DNA of 35,641 bases from assembly GCA_001802375.1 (NCBI GenBank), contig MGXK01000093.1:2051-37691 (forward strand), given 5' to 3'. The notes under the pieces are model-generated. The model searched no databases, had not been told where the DNA came from, and saw nothing but the letters and a program-made list of their open reading frames with translations. A program made the translations under genes and the position numbers. Within the stretch, counting starts at the first letter, position 1; each line of letters begins with the position of its first letter. This stretch comes from Gammaproteobacteria bacterium RBG_16_51_14. GTDB lineage: Bacteria; Pseudomonadota; Gammaproteobacteria; Eutrophobiales; Eutrophobiaceae. This document shows, piece by piece, positions 1 to 8,536 of this stretch.

Positions 1-1253
1 ATGTCTTTCCGGCAGAACATGCCGTCCCAGTGGATGTGCTTGATGGCGCGATAGGCTGCCTGCTGGGCCTGGGTGACGGTCTCGCCGAGGGCCGTGGCAC
101 ACAGCACACGGCCACCGGCCGTGACTACATTGCCCTTCTCTTGCCGGGTGCCCGCATGAAATACCTTGACCGTTTCCGGGAAGGTGGTGTCCAGCCCGGT
201 GATTACATCGCCTTTTTTGACACGGGCCGGATAATTCGCCGCTGCCAGGACCACACCGAGGGCCGGGCGATGGTCCCATTCCGCCGTCATCTCATTCAGT
301 CTCCCGGCCAGCGTGGCCTCACATAACTCAATCAGATCACTTTTCAGGCGCATCAGGATCGGTTGTGCCTCCGGGTCGCCGAAACGGCAATTGAATTCCA
401 GTACCTTGGGGATTCCCTCCGCCGTAATGATCACACCGGCATAGAGAAAACCCAGGTAATCACGGCCTTCCTCCGCCATGCCCCTGACCGTGGGTTCTAT
501 CACCTCTTTCATGATGCGCGCATGGATCTCCGGTGTGACCGCGGGTGCCGGTGAATAGGCCCCCATGCCACCGGTGTTGGGTCCGCTATCCCCGTCATCC
601 CTGGCCTTGTGGTCCTGGGAGCTGGCCAATGGCAGGATATGCTTGCCATCTGTCATGACGATGAAACTGACCTCTTCGCCCTTCAGGAATTCTTCGATGA
701 TTATGCGGCGGCCCGCTTTACCATATTTATCCTGGGACAGCATGTCATCAATCACCTCGACGGCCTCGTCTTCCGTGTGCGCGACGATAACACCCTTGCC
801 CGCGGCCAGGCCATCCGCCTTGATGACGATTGGCACATCTTTCATCTTGAGATACGCGTAGGCTGCATCCTGATCGGTGAAATCCCGATACTCCCCCGTG
901 GGGATGTGATGGCGATTGAGAAAGGCCTTGGCAAAGGACTTGGAACCTTCCAGGATGGCCGCCTCCCGCGCCGGGCCAAAACAGCGTAGCCCGGCCGCCC
1001 TGAATGCATCGACAATACCGTTCACCAGCGGCTTTTCGGGTCCGATAATGGTCAGATCGATGACCTCCCGGGCAGCAAATTCCAGCAGGCCACGGATATC
1101 CTCTGCCTCGATCGCGACATTCGTTACCTTGTCCTCTGTCGCCGTCCCCGCATTCCCCGGCGCGACATAAACGGCGTCCACCGTCCCTGATTGTGCCGCC
1201 TTCCAGGCCAAGGCATGCTCGCGCCCGCCACCACCCACGATCAAGACTTTCAT
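1..1253 (-). CDS. purD: Phosphoribosylamine-glycine ligase, C-terminus cut by window edge
   Basis: This is GAR synthetase, which joins 5-phosphoribosylamine and glycine using ATP in the second step of de novo purine synthesis in the cytosol. The reverse strand opens with MKVLIVGGGGREHALAWK, the family's nucleotide-binding N-terminus. Further on it carries the ATP-grasp motif GPNTGGMGA, and near the window edge the typical ending HWDGMFCRKD. About 417 codons are visible. The family is usually near 430 residues, so roughly ten C-terminal residues lie outside the window. The ATG at 1253 has no strong Shine-Dalgarno sequence. It lies 145 bases downstream of purH on the same strand, the usual purH-purD arrangement, so co-transcription is likely. 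Confidence 0.96.
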   Translation of the reverse strand, partial: MKVLIVGGGGREHALAWKAAQSGTVDAVYVAPGNAGTATEDKVTNVAIEAEDIRGLLEFAAREVIDLTIIGPEKPLVNGIVDAFRAAGLRCFGPAREAAILEGSKSFAKAFLNRHHIPTGEYRDFTDQDAAYAYLKMKDVPIVIKADGLAAGKGVIVAHTEDEAVEVIDDMLSQDKYGKAGRRIIIEEFLKGEEVSFIVMTDGKHILPLASSQDHKARDDGDSGPNTGGMGAYSPAPAVTPEIHARIMKEVIEPTVRGMAEEGRDYLGFLYAGVIITAEGIPKVLEFNCRFGDPEAQPILMRLKSDLIELCEATLAGRLNEMTAEWDHRPALGVVLAAANYPARVKKGDVITGLDTTFPETVKVFHAGTRQEKGNVVTAGGRVLCATALGETVTQAQQAAYRAIKHIHWDGMFCRKD

Positions 1254-1291
1254 ATTCTATTCATTAGCAGGCCGATGTTGGAACTACAGGT

Positions 1292-1307
1292 CTTGCCGCA
1301 GGGCAAG
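1292..1307. repeat. Small hairpin between purH and purD
   Basis: The arms CTTGCC and GGCAAG are perfectly complementary around a four-base loop, in the 145-base gap between purH and purD. No T-run follows on either strand, so it is not a convincing intrinsic terminator. It may stabilise or process the purH-purD message, but that is a guess. Confidence 0.3.
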
Positions 1308-1398
1308 TCATCGCATTTTCGAGGTTCGAGGCCCACACAAGGGCAGGCACGAAAACCGGAAAAAACGGGGCAACACAGTAATAAGGAAAAGATGAATT

Positions 1399-2961
1399 TC
1401 AATGGAGGAAGTGGCGCATCCCGGTAAACACCATCGCCATTCCATGTTCGTTGGCCGCTGCAATCACCTCCTCATCACGCAGGGAACCGCCCGGCTGGAT
1501 GACCGCCCTGATACCGACCTTGGCGGCCGAATCGATGCCGTCACGAAACGGGAAAAAGGCATCGGAGGCCATGACCGATCCGCTCACCTCCAGGCCCTCA
1601 TCCGACGCCTTGATGGCGGCAATACGGGCACTGTAGACCCGGCTCATCTGGCCCGCGCCGATACCGATGGTCTGGTGGTCCCTTACATAGACGATGGCAT
1701 TGGATTTGACGTATTTCACCACATGCCAGGCGAACAGCAGATCCTCCAGCTCCGCGTCGGTAGGGGCCCGTTTTGAGACCACCTTCAGCATGTCTCTGCT
1801 CACCATACCGAGATCACTGTCCTGTACCAGCAAGCCGCCACTGACGCGTTTCATATTCAGTTGCTGTACCGTGCATCCCCGTTTTCCTGCCGCAAGGACA
1901 CGCACACCCGGTTTTTCCGCCGTGACCCTGAGTGATTCTTCATGGATAGAGGGTGCGATGATGACCTCGACAAATTGTCTTTTGATAATAGCGCTTGCCG
2001 TCTCGGCATTCAGTTCCCGGTTAAATGCAATGATCCCGCCAAAGGCCGAGGTCGGATCCGTTGCATAGGCGCGTTCATAGGCCTCCAGCAGGGTATTGCC
2101 AGTAGCAACACCGCACGGATTGGCATGTTTGACAATGACACACGCGGGCTCCCCGAATGACAGCACACATTCCAGTGCCGCATCGGTATCCCCGATGTTG
2201 TTATAGGACAATTCCTTCCCCTGTAACTGCCTTGCGTTCGCCAGGGTCCCGGCCGGCGCATCGGCTTGTGAATAAAATGCCGCCTTCTGGTGGGGGTTCT
2301 CACCGTAACGCAATTCCTGCAATTTCCGGAACTGCGAGGTATAGGTTACGGGGAAATCAAGGTGTGCCCCGTCTTTACCTATACTGCCCAGATAATTGGA
2401 GACGTTGGCATCGTAATTCGCTGTGTGTGCAAACACCTTTTGTGCCAGGGAAAAACGCGTTTCGTCACTCAAGGTGCACCGGTTTGCCTGCAATTCATCA
2501 AGCACGCGTTGGTAATCACTCACATCTACCACTACACCAACGGATGCATAATTCTTGGCGGCCGATCGCAACATGGTCGGTCCGCCGATATCGATGTTCT
2601 CGATAGCCTCGGCGAGGGTGCAATCCGGTCTGCCTACCGTCTGTTCGAAGGGATAGAGATTGACCACGACCAGATCGATCGGTTCGATGCCATGTTTTTT
2701 CATGACGGCATCATCGACCCCCCTGCGTCCCAGCAGGCCGCCATGTATTTTCGGATGCAGCGTCTTGACACGGCCATCCATCATCTCGGGGAAACCGGTG
2801 TAGTCAGACACCTCAACGACTTTGACACCATTCTCCGTCAGCAACCGGGCGGTGCCGCCGGTGGACAGGATAGTGATATTCAATTGTACCAGCTGTTTGC
2901 AGAAATCGACGATTCCGGCCTTGTCGGAGACACTGACCAGCGCACGTTTGACTGGATTCAT
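1399..2961 (-). CDS. purH: Bifunctional AICAR transformylase / IMP cyclohydrolase
   Basis: PurH catalyses the last two steps of IMP synthesis: formyl transfer to AICAR from 10-formyl-tetrahydrofolate, then ring closure. At 520 residues it is of normal length. The N-terminal MGS-like cyclohydrolase domain starts [14 protein letters not shown] and includes STGGTARLL and [16 protein letters not shown]. The transformylase domain shows RYGENPHQ and the catalytic-region motif KHANPCG. The ATG at 2961 is preceded by AGGAA at a suitable distance. It lies 107 bases downstream of fis and is followed by purD, so it probably belongs to the dusB-fis-purH-purD transcription unit, perhaps with its own promoter. 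Confidence 0.98.
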   Translation of the reverse strand: MNPVKRALVSVSDKAGIVDFCKQLVQLNITILSTGGTARLLTENGVKVVEVSDYTGFPEMMDGRVKTLHPKIHGGLLGRRGVDDAVMKKHGIEPIDLVVVNLYPFEQTVGRPDCTLAEAIENIDIGGPTMLRSAAKNYASVGVVVDVSDYQRVLDELQANRCTLSDETRFSLAQKVFAHTANYDANVSNYLGSIGKDGAHLDFPVTYTSQFRKLQELRYGENPHQKAAFYSQADAPAGTLANARQLQGKELSYNNIGDTDAALECVLSFGEPACVIVKHANPCGVATGNTLLEAYERAYATDPTSAFGGIIAFNRELNAETASAIIKRQFVEVIIAPSIHEESLRVTAEKPGVRVLAAGKRGCTVQQLNMKRVSGGLLVQDSDLGMVSRDMLKVVSKRAPTDAELEDLLFAWHVVKYVKSNAIVYVRDHQTIGIGAGQMSRVYSARIAAIKASDEGLEVSGSVMASDAFFPFRDGIDSAAKVGIRAVIQPGGSLRDEEVIAAANEHGMAMVFTGMRHFLH

Positions 2962-3068
2962 AATTCTGTTCCTGCGTTATTGATAATAATCCCCCTGAAA
3001 ATCAGCAGCAGACGGATCGGTGAAAATGGCTGCAATACCCTCTCCCCGGGTGCCGTGCCAGGCAAGGA

Positions 3069-3350
3069 TTATTCCAGACCATATTTCCTGAGACGGCTGC
3101 GCAGGGTGGCACGATTCAAGCCCAGCATCCGGGAGGCCTTGGTGATATTCCCCCGTGCATGCTGCATCACCACCTCAAACATCGGTTTTTCGAACTCCAG
3201 GAGAAAGAGTTCATAGAGATCCTTCGCTTCATGGCCATCCAGATCGTTCAGATAAGATTGCATTGCATCCTGTACATTTTCGCACAAACAGGGTTTCCCT
3301 TTTCTGTCGGGTAGCGCTGGCTTCTGGGTAGTTGATTTAACCATATTCAC
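3069..3350 (-). CDS. fis: DNA-binding nucleoid protein Fis
   Basis: Fis is a small homodimeric nucleoid protein that bends DNA and controls rRNA and growth-phase genes. The C-terminal half carries the hallmark helix-turn-helix GNITKASRMLGLNRATLRSR, ending RKYGLE. The N-terminal part is shorter and more divergent than in enteric Fis. The total is 93 residues against about 98. The GTG at 3350 overlaps the dusB stop codon as GTGA and has AGGA about nine bases upstream. An ATG two codons later (3344) is the alternative start. The dusB-fis pair with translational coupling is the standard gammaproteobacterial arrangement. Confidence 0.95.
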   Translation of the reverse strand: MNMVKSTTQKPALPDRKGKPCLCENVQDAMQSYLNDLDGHEAKDLYELFLLEFEKPMFEVVMQHARGNITKASRMLGLNRATLRSRLRKYGLE

Positions 3351-4324
3351 GCGGCCAGTTCCTGAGGATCAGGGAAGAAACCCTGGATGAGACGTATTTG
3401 TTCATTCGCGGTATTTGCCTGATTGACCAGTGCCTGAAAGGCCCTGGCGTTGGTCTGGTTCCGGCAATACCAGCCGATATGTTTTCGCGCCATGCGTATC
3501 CCGGCGTATGCACCATAGAATTCATGCAGGCCGCGCACATGCCGCAACAAGGTAGCACGGATCTCCCTGGTCCCGGGTACTGCCATCAATCTGCCCGTCG
3601 CCAGAAAATACGCGGTTTCACGGAAGATCCAGGGGTTCCCCAGCGCGGCACGGCCTATCATGATGCCATCGACAGCCGTAGACCTGAGTACATACGCCGC
3701 CTGCTGTGGAGAATCGATATCTCCGTTGGCGATTACCGGGATGGACAGTACTGATTTAATCTCCGCCACTGTCCGGTGTTCGGCCTGGCCATTGAATCTG
3801 CAGGCGCGGGTCCTGCCATGGACCGTCAATGCCTGAATGCCGGAATCCTCTGCGATCCGGGCAATCCGGTGGGCATTGCGGTGCTCCATGTCCCAGCCGG
3901 TCCGTATCTTGAGGGTCACCGGTACCGCAACCGCAACGACGACACTTCTCAGGATACGCGCAACCAGCAACTCATCGCGCAACAGGGCAGAACCCGCCAT
4001 GGCGTTGGAGACCTTTTTCGCGGGGCAGCCCATATTGATATCAATCATGTCGGCCCCGTGATCGACATTAAGGCGGGCCGCCTCTGCCATCACATCCGGA
4101 TTGGCCCCTGCAATCTGCACGACCCTGGGCCGTTGTTCATCCAGGGCCTTAAGCCGGTTCTGTGTTTTCCTGCTTTTCCACAGGGAGGGATTGGCCATCA
4201 CCATCTCGGACACAGCCAGTCCTGCGCCCAGTTCCCGGCACAATTGCCGGAAGGGACTGTCTGTAACACCTGCCATCGGGGCGAGGAGAATGTTGTTCTT
4301 GAGTTTGTAGGGACCGATTACCAT
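3347..4324 (-). CDS. dusB: tRNA-dihydrouridine synthase B
   Basis: This FMN-dependent enzyme reduces specific uridines to dihydrouridine in the tRNA D-loop. The N-terminal TIM-barrel motif LLAPMAGVTDSPFR binds flavin. The catalytic cysteine is C100 in DINMGCPAKKV when counted from the ATG at 4324. Later motifs VHGRTR, NGDI and GIMIGRAALGNPW are typical of Dus proteins. Counted from this ATG the protein has 325 residues. An in-frame GTG seven codons earlier (4345) is less likely, because the ATG gives the usual start MVIGPYKL and has GGTGA just upstream. The stop overlaps the start of fis. Confidence 0.96.
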   Translation of the reverse strand: MVIGPYKLKNNILLAPMAGVTDSPFRQLCRELGAGLAVSEMVMANPSLWKSRKTQNRLKALDEQRPRVVQIAGANPDVMAEAARLNVDHGADMIDINMGCPAKKVSNAMAGSALLRDELLVARILRSVVVAVAVPVTLKIRTGWDMEHRNAHRIARIAEDSGIQALTVHGRTRACRFNGQAEHRTVAEIKSVLSIPVIANGDIDSPQQAAYVLRSTAVDGIMIGRAALGNPWIFRETAYFLATGRLMAVPGTREIRATLLRHVRGLHEFYGAYAGIRMARKHIGWYCRNQTNARAFQALVNQANTANEQIRLIQGFFPDPQELAA

Positions 4325-4433
4325 GTATTCACCGCTTCTTGTCACAACCGGCGGTTTAAAATTAAGGCATCATGATAACGACTATTGCCCGGGCAGAAAA
4401 GCAGCTTGTTTAACTACTGGTATTAACAGGAAA

Positions 4434-5384
4434 TTATAGAAAACGGAATTCAAAACTGACCGCCCCGTGCGACGGACCGGTGATTTCCAGCACAAAATGG
4501 ATGGGGAAATCGGGCGCCATCCCTTCCTCAATCCCGATACTGTCATCAAGGTAGTCTGCCGGGTTGAATTCCCGGTAGGCAATGACGTTACCGCCGGTAT
4601 CAAACAGGGTCAGCTGAATACGTGGAAATGGCTGCACCCCCTGCGAAAGATTGGTCATGGTCGCATTCACCAGCAAGGCGTCTGCAAACCGGGGATGGAA
4701 ACGCACATCACGATTGAGTAGTGTGATCGCCGAGACATCCCGGCGGCGTATCGTTTCGCAGTCCAGTCTTTCACATAACTGCTGCACCCAGGGGACCAGC
4801 ACGGGGTAACGGTACATAAGTTCATCCCGGTGATACCAGGCCGCCTGCACGACCACCAGCATGGCAACCAGCAGCGTTGCCAGCCCCCACAACATCCTGC
4901 CGGCCAGGCTTCGCCGTGGAAGATGGTCAGACAGTAATTCCGCCAGTCCATCCGGAGTATCACGCACCGGTTCTGCATCGGTACCGGCCTCGTCATTCTC
5001 CTTGTCGTACTGGCCTCTGGTGGTGCTGTCGGCCGGGCGGGCCTCCAGTTCGGCTGATACCTCCGCTATGTCATTGAACAAAATATCTGCATCTACGCTC
5101 CCCGGTTCTCCGGCAACCTTCATTGCCACCAGGCTGTCAATTGCCAGTTCATTTTCAGCGATGGAAATATCAAACTGGGGCTCGCGTTCCGGATGGATCT
5201 CGGATTTTTCATCGGTATCCTGTACGGGTAGTAATTCCGTTTCCGGCAGGGGGCTGTCGTGAAGACGTTCCAGTGCATTGAACTGTTTGCCGCAATAACC
5301 ACAACGCACCTGGCCATTGGCCGCAGACAATTGCTCCGCATGGATGCGGAACTGCCTGGCACAATCGGGGCAATCGGTAAACAT
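4434..5384 (-). CDS. Zinc-ribbon / DUF3426 single-pass membrane protein
   Basis: The function is unknown. The N-terminus is an MJ0042-type zinc ribbon with cysteines at 5, 8, 28 and 31 (CPDC and CGYC). An acidic, probably disordered stretch follows (about residues 45-155). One transmembrane helix lies near residues 164-184. The C-terminal domain of about 130 residues matches the DUF3426 pattern, with SQGVQPFPRIQLTLFD, an AYREFNPADYL-type motif and a VSFEFRFL ending. The inferred topology has the zinc ribbon in the cytoplasm and DUF3426 in the periplasm. It starts 23 bases after prmA, the usual neighbour in gammaproteobacteria. The link to ribosome or tRNA modification genes is positional only. 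Confidence 0.85.
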   Translation of the reverse strand: MFTDCPDCARQFRIHAEQLSAANGQVRCGYCGKQFNALERLHDSPLPETELLPVQDTDEKSEIHPEREPQFDISIAENELAIDSLVAMKVAGEPGSVDADILFNDIAEVSAELEARPADSTTRGQYDKENDEAGTDAEPVRDTPDGLAELLSDHLPRRSLAGRMLWGLATLLVAMLVVVQAAWYHRDELMYRYPVLVPWVQQLCERLDCETIRRRDVSAITLLNRDVRFHPRFADALLVNATMTNLSQGVQPFPRIQLTLFDTGGNVIAYREFNPADYLDDSIGIEEGMAPDFPIHFVLEITGPSHGAVSFEFRFL

Positions 5385-5407
5385 TCAGCCTGGATATTCG
5401 AAAACAG

Positions 5408-6286
5408 TCATGCACGTGTCCCCTGCAGCAGGGCCCATTCCTGTCGGTAAACAGGGTGTTCCATGTTAAACCAGCCTTGATAGGCGGCCAAACATTCCCC
5501 GGCCTGGGTGGCGAGGAGCCCGGACAGGGCCAGCCTGCCGCCGACCTGTACCAGGACAGCAAATTGCGGGCCGAGGTCAAGCAGGGGGTTCATGAGGATA
5601 TTGGCAATAAGCACATCGGTCGCCGGTAAATCAATTTCATCAGCATGGCTGATGACGATATGCCGATCAAGATGATTTCTCTGTATATTTTCCCTGGCCG
5701 CCTGCAAGGCCTGGGGATCAATGTCAACGGCATAAACCTCCCCGGCACCGAGCCTGGCGGCGGCAAGTGCCAGGATCCCCGAACCACAGCCATAATCGAT
5801 CACCGTCTTGCCGGTGACGTCATTGGCAACCAGCCATTCCAGGCACAGGGAGGTGGTGGCATGGCTGCCGGTACCAAAGGCCAGTCCCGGGTCCAGTATG
5901 ATCGGTTCTGTCAGGCTGTCCGGTGGTCTGCACCAGCTCGGGCAGATACACAACCTGTCGCCGAAGGTCAGCGGCCGATGCCCCTGCTGGTATTCGCTGA
6001 TCCAGTCCCTGTCTTCCAGCAGGGTGATCTCATGTTTCAGGATATGTTCCGCACCGATGCGATCCCGCAGGCATACCAGCAGTACATCCAGATCAGTTTC
6101 TTCATAGAGTGTCGCGACCACACGGGTCTGTTGCCACAGCACCGGTTCGGTTTCCTCCTGCCCGAAAACCGGCTCGTTACTGACGGCGGAAAAACTGACT
6201 GACACCGCGCCGAATTTTTCGAGCAGCTCCGCCATTTGTTCCGCATGCTGCGGGTCGCTTTCCAGAGTCAGTTGTAACCAGGCCAT
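5408..6286 (-). CDS. prmA: Ribosomal protein L11 methyltransferase
   Basis: PrmA uses S-adenosylmethionine to trimethylate ribosomal protein L11. The 292-residue protein has the expected two parts. The N-terminal substrate-recognition domain begins MAWLQLTLES. The Rossmann methyltransferase domain has motif I DYGCGSGILALAAARLGA, the acidic loop VYAVDIDPQA and the family motif IANILMNPLL. LAFGTGSHATTSLCLEWL, just before motif I, is diagnostic for PrmA. It is the first gene of the minus-strand run prmA-DUF3426-dusB-fis-purH-purD. accB and accC, which often precede prmA in related bacteria, are absent here. A diverging diguanylate cyclase takes their place. Confidence 0.97.
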   Translation of the reverse strand: MAWLQLTLESDPQHAEQMAELLEKFGAVSVSFSAVSNEPVFGQEETEPVLWQQTRVVATLYEETDLDVLLVCLRDRIGAEHILKHEITLLEDRDWISEYQQGHRPLTFGDRLCICPSWCRPPDSLTEPIILDPGLAFGTGSHATTSLCLEWLVANDVTGKTVIDYGCGSGILALAAARLGAGEVYAVDIDPQALQAARENIQRNHLDRHIVISHADEIDLPATDVLIANILMNPLLDLGPQFAVLVQVGGRLALSGLLATQAGECLAAYQGWFNMEHPVYRQEWALLQGTRA

Positions 6287-6432
6287 ATCCGGATTTTACC
6301 TTGATTTTTTAATGTGATGAGGATATTTCCTGGATAGCGATTTTACTATATGCAAATCAGGATGACTCACAGAATTTCCATACCAGTAAATCCATGCGAT
6401 CATATTATCAATGCGTTCATGTATGTCGAACC

Positions 6433-6461
6433 TTCCCCGATGACATGCTCATGAGGGGGAA
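6433..6461. repeat. Inverted repeat upstream of prmA
   Basis: TTCCCC pairs with GGGGAA, and an inner ATGA pairs with TCAT around a five-base loop, separated by a small asymmetric bulge. It lies about 150 bases upstream of prmA and 210 bases upstream of the cyclase. No T-run follows on either strand. Confidence 0.4.
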
Positions 6462-6515
6462 ATATCGCAGGGGTAATCTGGATATGCTAACCTTTCTTTG
6501 ACGTTCCATAAGAGG

Positions 6516-6564
6516 AACAGGGAGTAAATGGGATTTCATGAACACCAGCCCAAATCTCCCTGTT
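6516..6564. repeat. Nine-base perfect inverted repeat
   Basis: AACAGGGAG at 6516-6524 is the exact reverse complement of CTCCCTGTT at 6556-6564, with a 31-base spacer. Inside the spacer GGG can also pair with CCC near the inner ends, so a long imperfect stem is possible. It could be an RNA fold or a pair of half-sites for a dimeric regulator. Confidence 0.45.
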
Positions 6565-6569
6565 AATAG

Positions 6570-6592
6570 TGATAAGCGGGATCTGCTTATCA
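6570..6592. promoter_or_regulatory. Palindromic operator-like site next to a -10-like element
   Basis: TGATAAGC and GCTTATCA form perfect eight-base arms around seven bases. TATAAT follows immediately at 6594-6599. A symmetrical site covering the -35 position of a possible promoter for the diguanylate cyclase is what a repressor or activator operator would look like. No consensus -35 hexamer is visible, so this is a tentative call. Confidence 0.35.
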
Positions 6593-6668
6593 TTATAATA
6601 GCGGTTACCCTATAGCGTACTATAAACAACAAGCGTTACTTTCCCCGGATACACCAGCTCAAGTTATT

Positions 6669-7712
6669 ATGAATAACCGGATTCTACAGTCTGTTATTGA
6701 AATAACACGACAGCGTGACGTGGATTCACTTGAATACAGCCTGGTGGCAACCCTGGCTGAAATTTTGCCTGCCAGCGAGATTTCCCTATGTAAATTAGTA
6801 AATGGAAACCTGTCTGCCGATTTCGAAGAGGTTGCCCGCCTTTCGGTGTTGGCTGATCAAACGGGTGAAAAACGGTATGCATGGAGTAATGAATCAAGGA
6901 TTATTCCCGCAGAACCACACATGAGGGAATGCATTCAAACCACAAGAACCCTCACCTGTGAAGTTGATGAATTAATACGGCTCCTGGTTCCATTAACCTG
7001 TAACAACAAGACGATTGGAATACTTAGTTTGTATAGTGCCAGGGACCTGAAGGATTTCAGGGAATTGATTGAGGGCTTTTTCAAGATTTATGCCAATTAT
7101 CTGACGATTTTAAGTGAAAGTGAGCACGATAAACTGACCGGTCTGTATAACCGGCGTACTTTCGATATAAAACTTGATCGGTTGCTTCATGACCAGCGTA
7201 GAAAAAAGGAAAAATATCTGGCTTCAGGATATCGTAATGAAAAACGAAAAATCACGACTGACGCGCGTGCCTGGCTGGGAATTATCGATATTGATTTTTT
7301 TAAACGCGTCAATGATGAATACGGTCATTTGTTTGGAGATGAAGTTCTTCTTAGTCTGGCGCAGACGATGCAGAAGTGTTTTCGTAATTCTGATCTGCTG
7401 TTTCGTTTTGGCGGAGAAGAGTTTGTAATCATATTAGAGCCCATTCCCCTGGATCATGCTCAAAAAACCCTGGAACGATTTCGTAGCACGGTGTCCGGAC
7501 ATCATTTTCCCCAGATCGGCACAATTACGATCAGCGCCGGGTATGCGGGAATTATGGAAAAAGACTACCCGCCTGCTGTTCTTGACTGTGCTGATAAAGC
7601 GCTGTATTTCGCCAAGGAACATGGTCGTAATTGTATCCATAATTATGAGACACTGGTCGAAAGCGGAAAATTAATCACAACAATAAAAAGCGGGACCATC
7701 GATCTGTTTTGA
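6669..7712 (+). CDS. Diguanylate cyclase (GGDEF), soluble, with N-terminal sensor-like domain
   Basis: The protein makes cyclic di-GMP from two GTP. Residues 1 to about 150 form a region without membrane helices that looks like a degenerate GAF-type sensor. The GGDEF domain follows, with KLTGLYNRR (155-163), metal-site aspartate D207 in IDIDFFKRVND, and GGEEF at 248-252. An RxxD inhibitory motif (RNSD, 239-242) lies exactly five residues before GGEEF, so product feedback is expected. The stretch between NRR and DID is about 20 residues longer than usual and strongly basic (about 175-200). No EAL domain is present. The gene stands alone, has no clear Shine-Dalgarno site and is more AT-rich than its neighbours, which suggests later insertion at this locus. 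Confidence 0.9.
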   Translation: MNNRILQSVIEITRQRDVDSLEYSLVATLAEILPASEISLCKLVNGNLSADFEEVARLSVLADQTGEKRYAWSNESRIIPAEPHMRECIQTTRTLTCEVDELIRLLVPLTCNNKTIGILSLYSARDLKDFRELIEGFFKIYANYLTILSESEHDKLTGLYNRRTFDIKLDRLLHDQRRKKEKYLASGYRNEKRKITTDARAWLGIIDIDFFKRVNDEYGHLFGDEVLLSLAQTMQKCFRNSDLLFRFGGEEFVIILEPIPLDHAQKTLERFRSTVSGHHFPQIGTITISAGYAGIMEKDYPPAVLDCADKALYFAKEHGRNCIHNYETLVESGKLITTIKSGTIDLF

Positions 7713-7720
7713 TCGGAAAC

Positions 7721-7753
7721 GGGGTCAGGTCTTGTATTGCAATATGGATACAA
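7721..7753 (+). repeat. Short motif resembling a REP-transposase-associated sequence
   Basis: Nine bases after the cyclase stop codon the sequence GGGGTCAGGTCTTG begins, followed by an inverted repeat TTGTAT...ATACAA (7732-7737 and 7748-7753). I recall nearly the same phrase recurring beside Y1/REP-associated transposase genes in other proteobacteria. No transposase is present here, so this would be a remnant or a solo end. The identification is from memory only. Confidence 0.3.
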
Positions 7754-7972
7754 AAAAGTCGCCCATTAGCCAGCAAAAGGGTCGTTCTCTGACATCCATT
7801 TCATCGCGACAGTAATGCATCCTGCATTTCAAGTCTGCTTATGCCCCGATACGTAAGGAGGTAACTGTCTGATCCGCCAGCTCATATCGTTCAAGGCGGT
7901 TACAACCGGAGCCCCTGTTTTTTTGGAACTCGGGACTTGTAGAAATCAGCTTATCCATTGATACTATCCGCT

Positions 7973-8536
7973 ATGAAAACAGCCAATCTTACCAATCACT
8001 TTCTGATTGCCATGCCGGGTCTGGCAGACCCTAATTTTTACAGAACGGTGACCTATATATGTGCCCACAATGATGAAGGTGCAATGGGTATCGTTATAAA
8101 CCGTCCCCTGGATCTTGAACTTCGTGACGTACTGGAACAGATGAATATCCAGTCAAAAAACGAAAAAATCGGCAAAATTCCTGTCTATCAGGGTGGTCCT
8201 GTCCATACGGACCGGGGTTTCATACTGCATCGCCCCCCCATGAAGGAATGGGAATCCTCCATAATCATCGAGGATGATATATGCGTTACCACCTCGCGGG
8301 ACATACTGCAGGCCATCGCTGATGGCGAGGGTCCCGAGCAATCACTGGTTGCACTGGGTTATGCAGGCTGGGCTGCCGGACAGCTGGAACAGGAAATTAT
8401 GGATAACATCTGGCTCAACGGACCGGCAGATCTGCAGATTATTTTCAAAACTCCCTCAAAACAACGCTGGGAGTCAGCTGCGTCACATCTGGGTGTTGAT
8501 CTGAACAAGCTTTCCAGTGATGTCGGTCACGCGTGA
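7973..8536 (+). CDS. yqgE: AlgH/YqgE family (UPF0301) protein
   Basis: This is a conserved small protein of unsettled function. In Pseudomonas it is called AlgH from its link to alginate regulation. The N-terminus LTNHFLIAMPGLADPNFYRTV is diagnostic, followed by the family motif GAMGIVINRP and the later GYAGWAAGQLEQEI. From the ATG at 7973 it has 187 residues, the family norm. An upstream TTG at 7958 would add five residues and is unlikely. It is the first gene of the yqgE-ruvX-pyrRBX operon, and its TGA overlaps the GTG of ruvX. The 260 bases upstream must carry the operon promoter, but I could not pick one out with confidence. Confidence 0.95.
   Translation: MKTANLTNHFLIAMPGLADPNFYRTVTYICAHNDEGAMGIVINRPLDLELRDVLEQMNIQSKNEKIGKIPVYQGGPVHTDRGFILHRPPMKEWESSIIIEDDICVTTSRDILQAIADGEGPEQSLVALGYAGWAAGQLEQEIMDNIWLNGPADLQIIFKTPSKQRWESAASHLGVDLNKLSSDVGHA

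Larger units (their letters stand above)
6287..6668. other. 382-base structured intergenic region between prmA and the diguanylate cyclase
   Basis: This divergent gap holds no convincing gene. A 71-codon minus-strand reading frame at 6417-6632 resembles nothing I know. The region is visibly more AT-rich than the surrounding genes. It contains three inverted repeats (listed separately at 6433-6461, 6516-6564 and 6570-6592) and a TATAAT sequence at 6594-6599 that could be a -10 element for the diguanylate cyclase. It must contain the prmA promoter on one strand and the cyclase promoter on the other. Confidence 0.6.

Noticed and set aside
2290-3216. Long plus-strand reading frame of 308 codons
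   Set aside because: It is antisense to purH and fis, which have unmistakable family motifs. Its translation shows no recognisable domain.
6417-6632. Minus-strand 71-codon reading frame in the prmA/cyclase gap
   Set aside because: No family resemblance or ribosome-binding site. It spans the inverted repeats.
7875-7924. Possible intrinsic terminator after the diguanylate cyclase (CCGCC/GGCGG stem, T-run at 7918-7924)
   Set aside because: The stem has a long loop and is separated from the T-run by about 20 bases, so it does not fit an intrinsic terminator.
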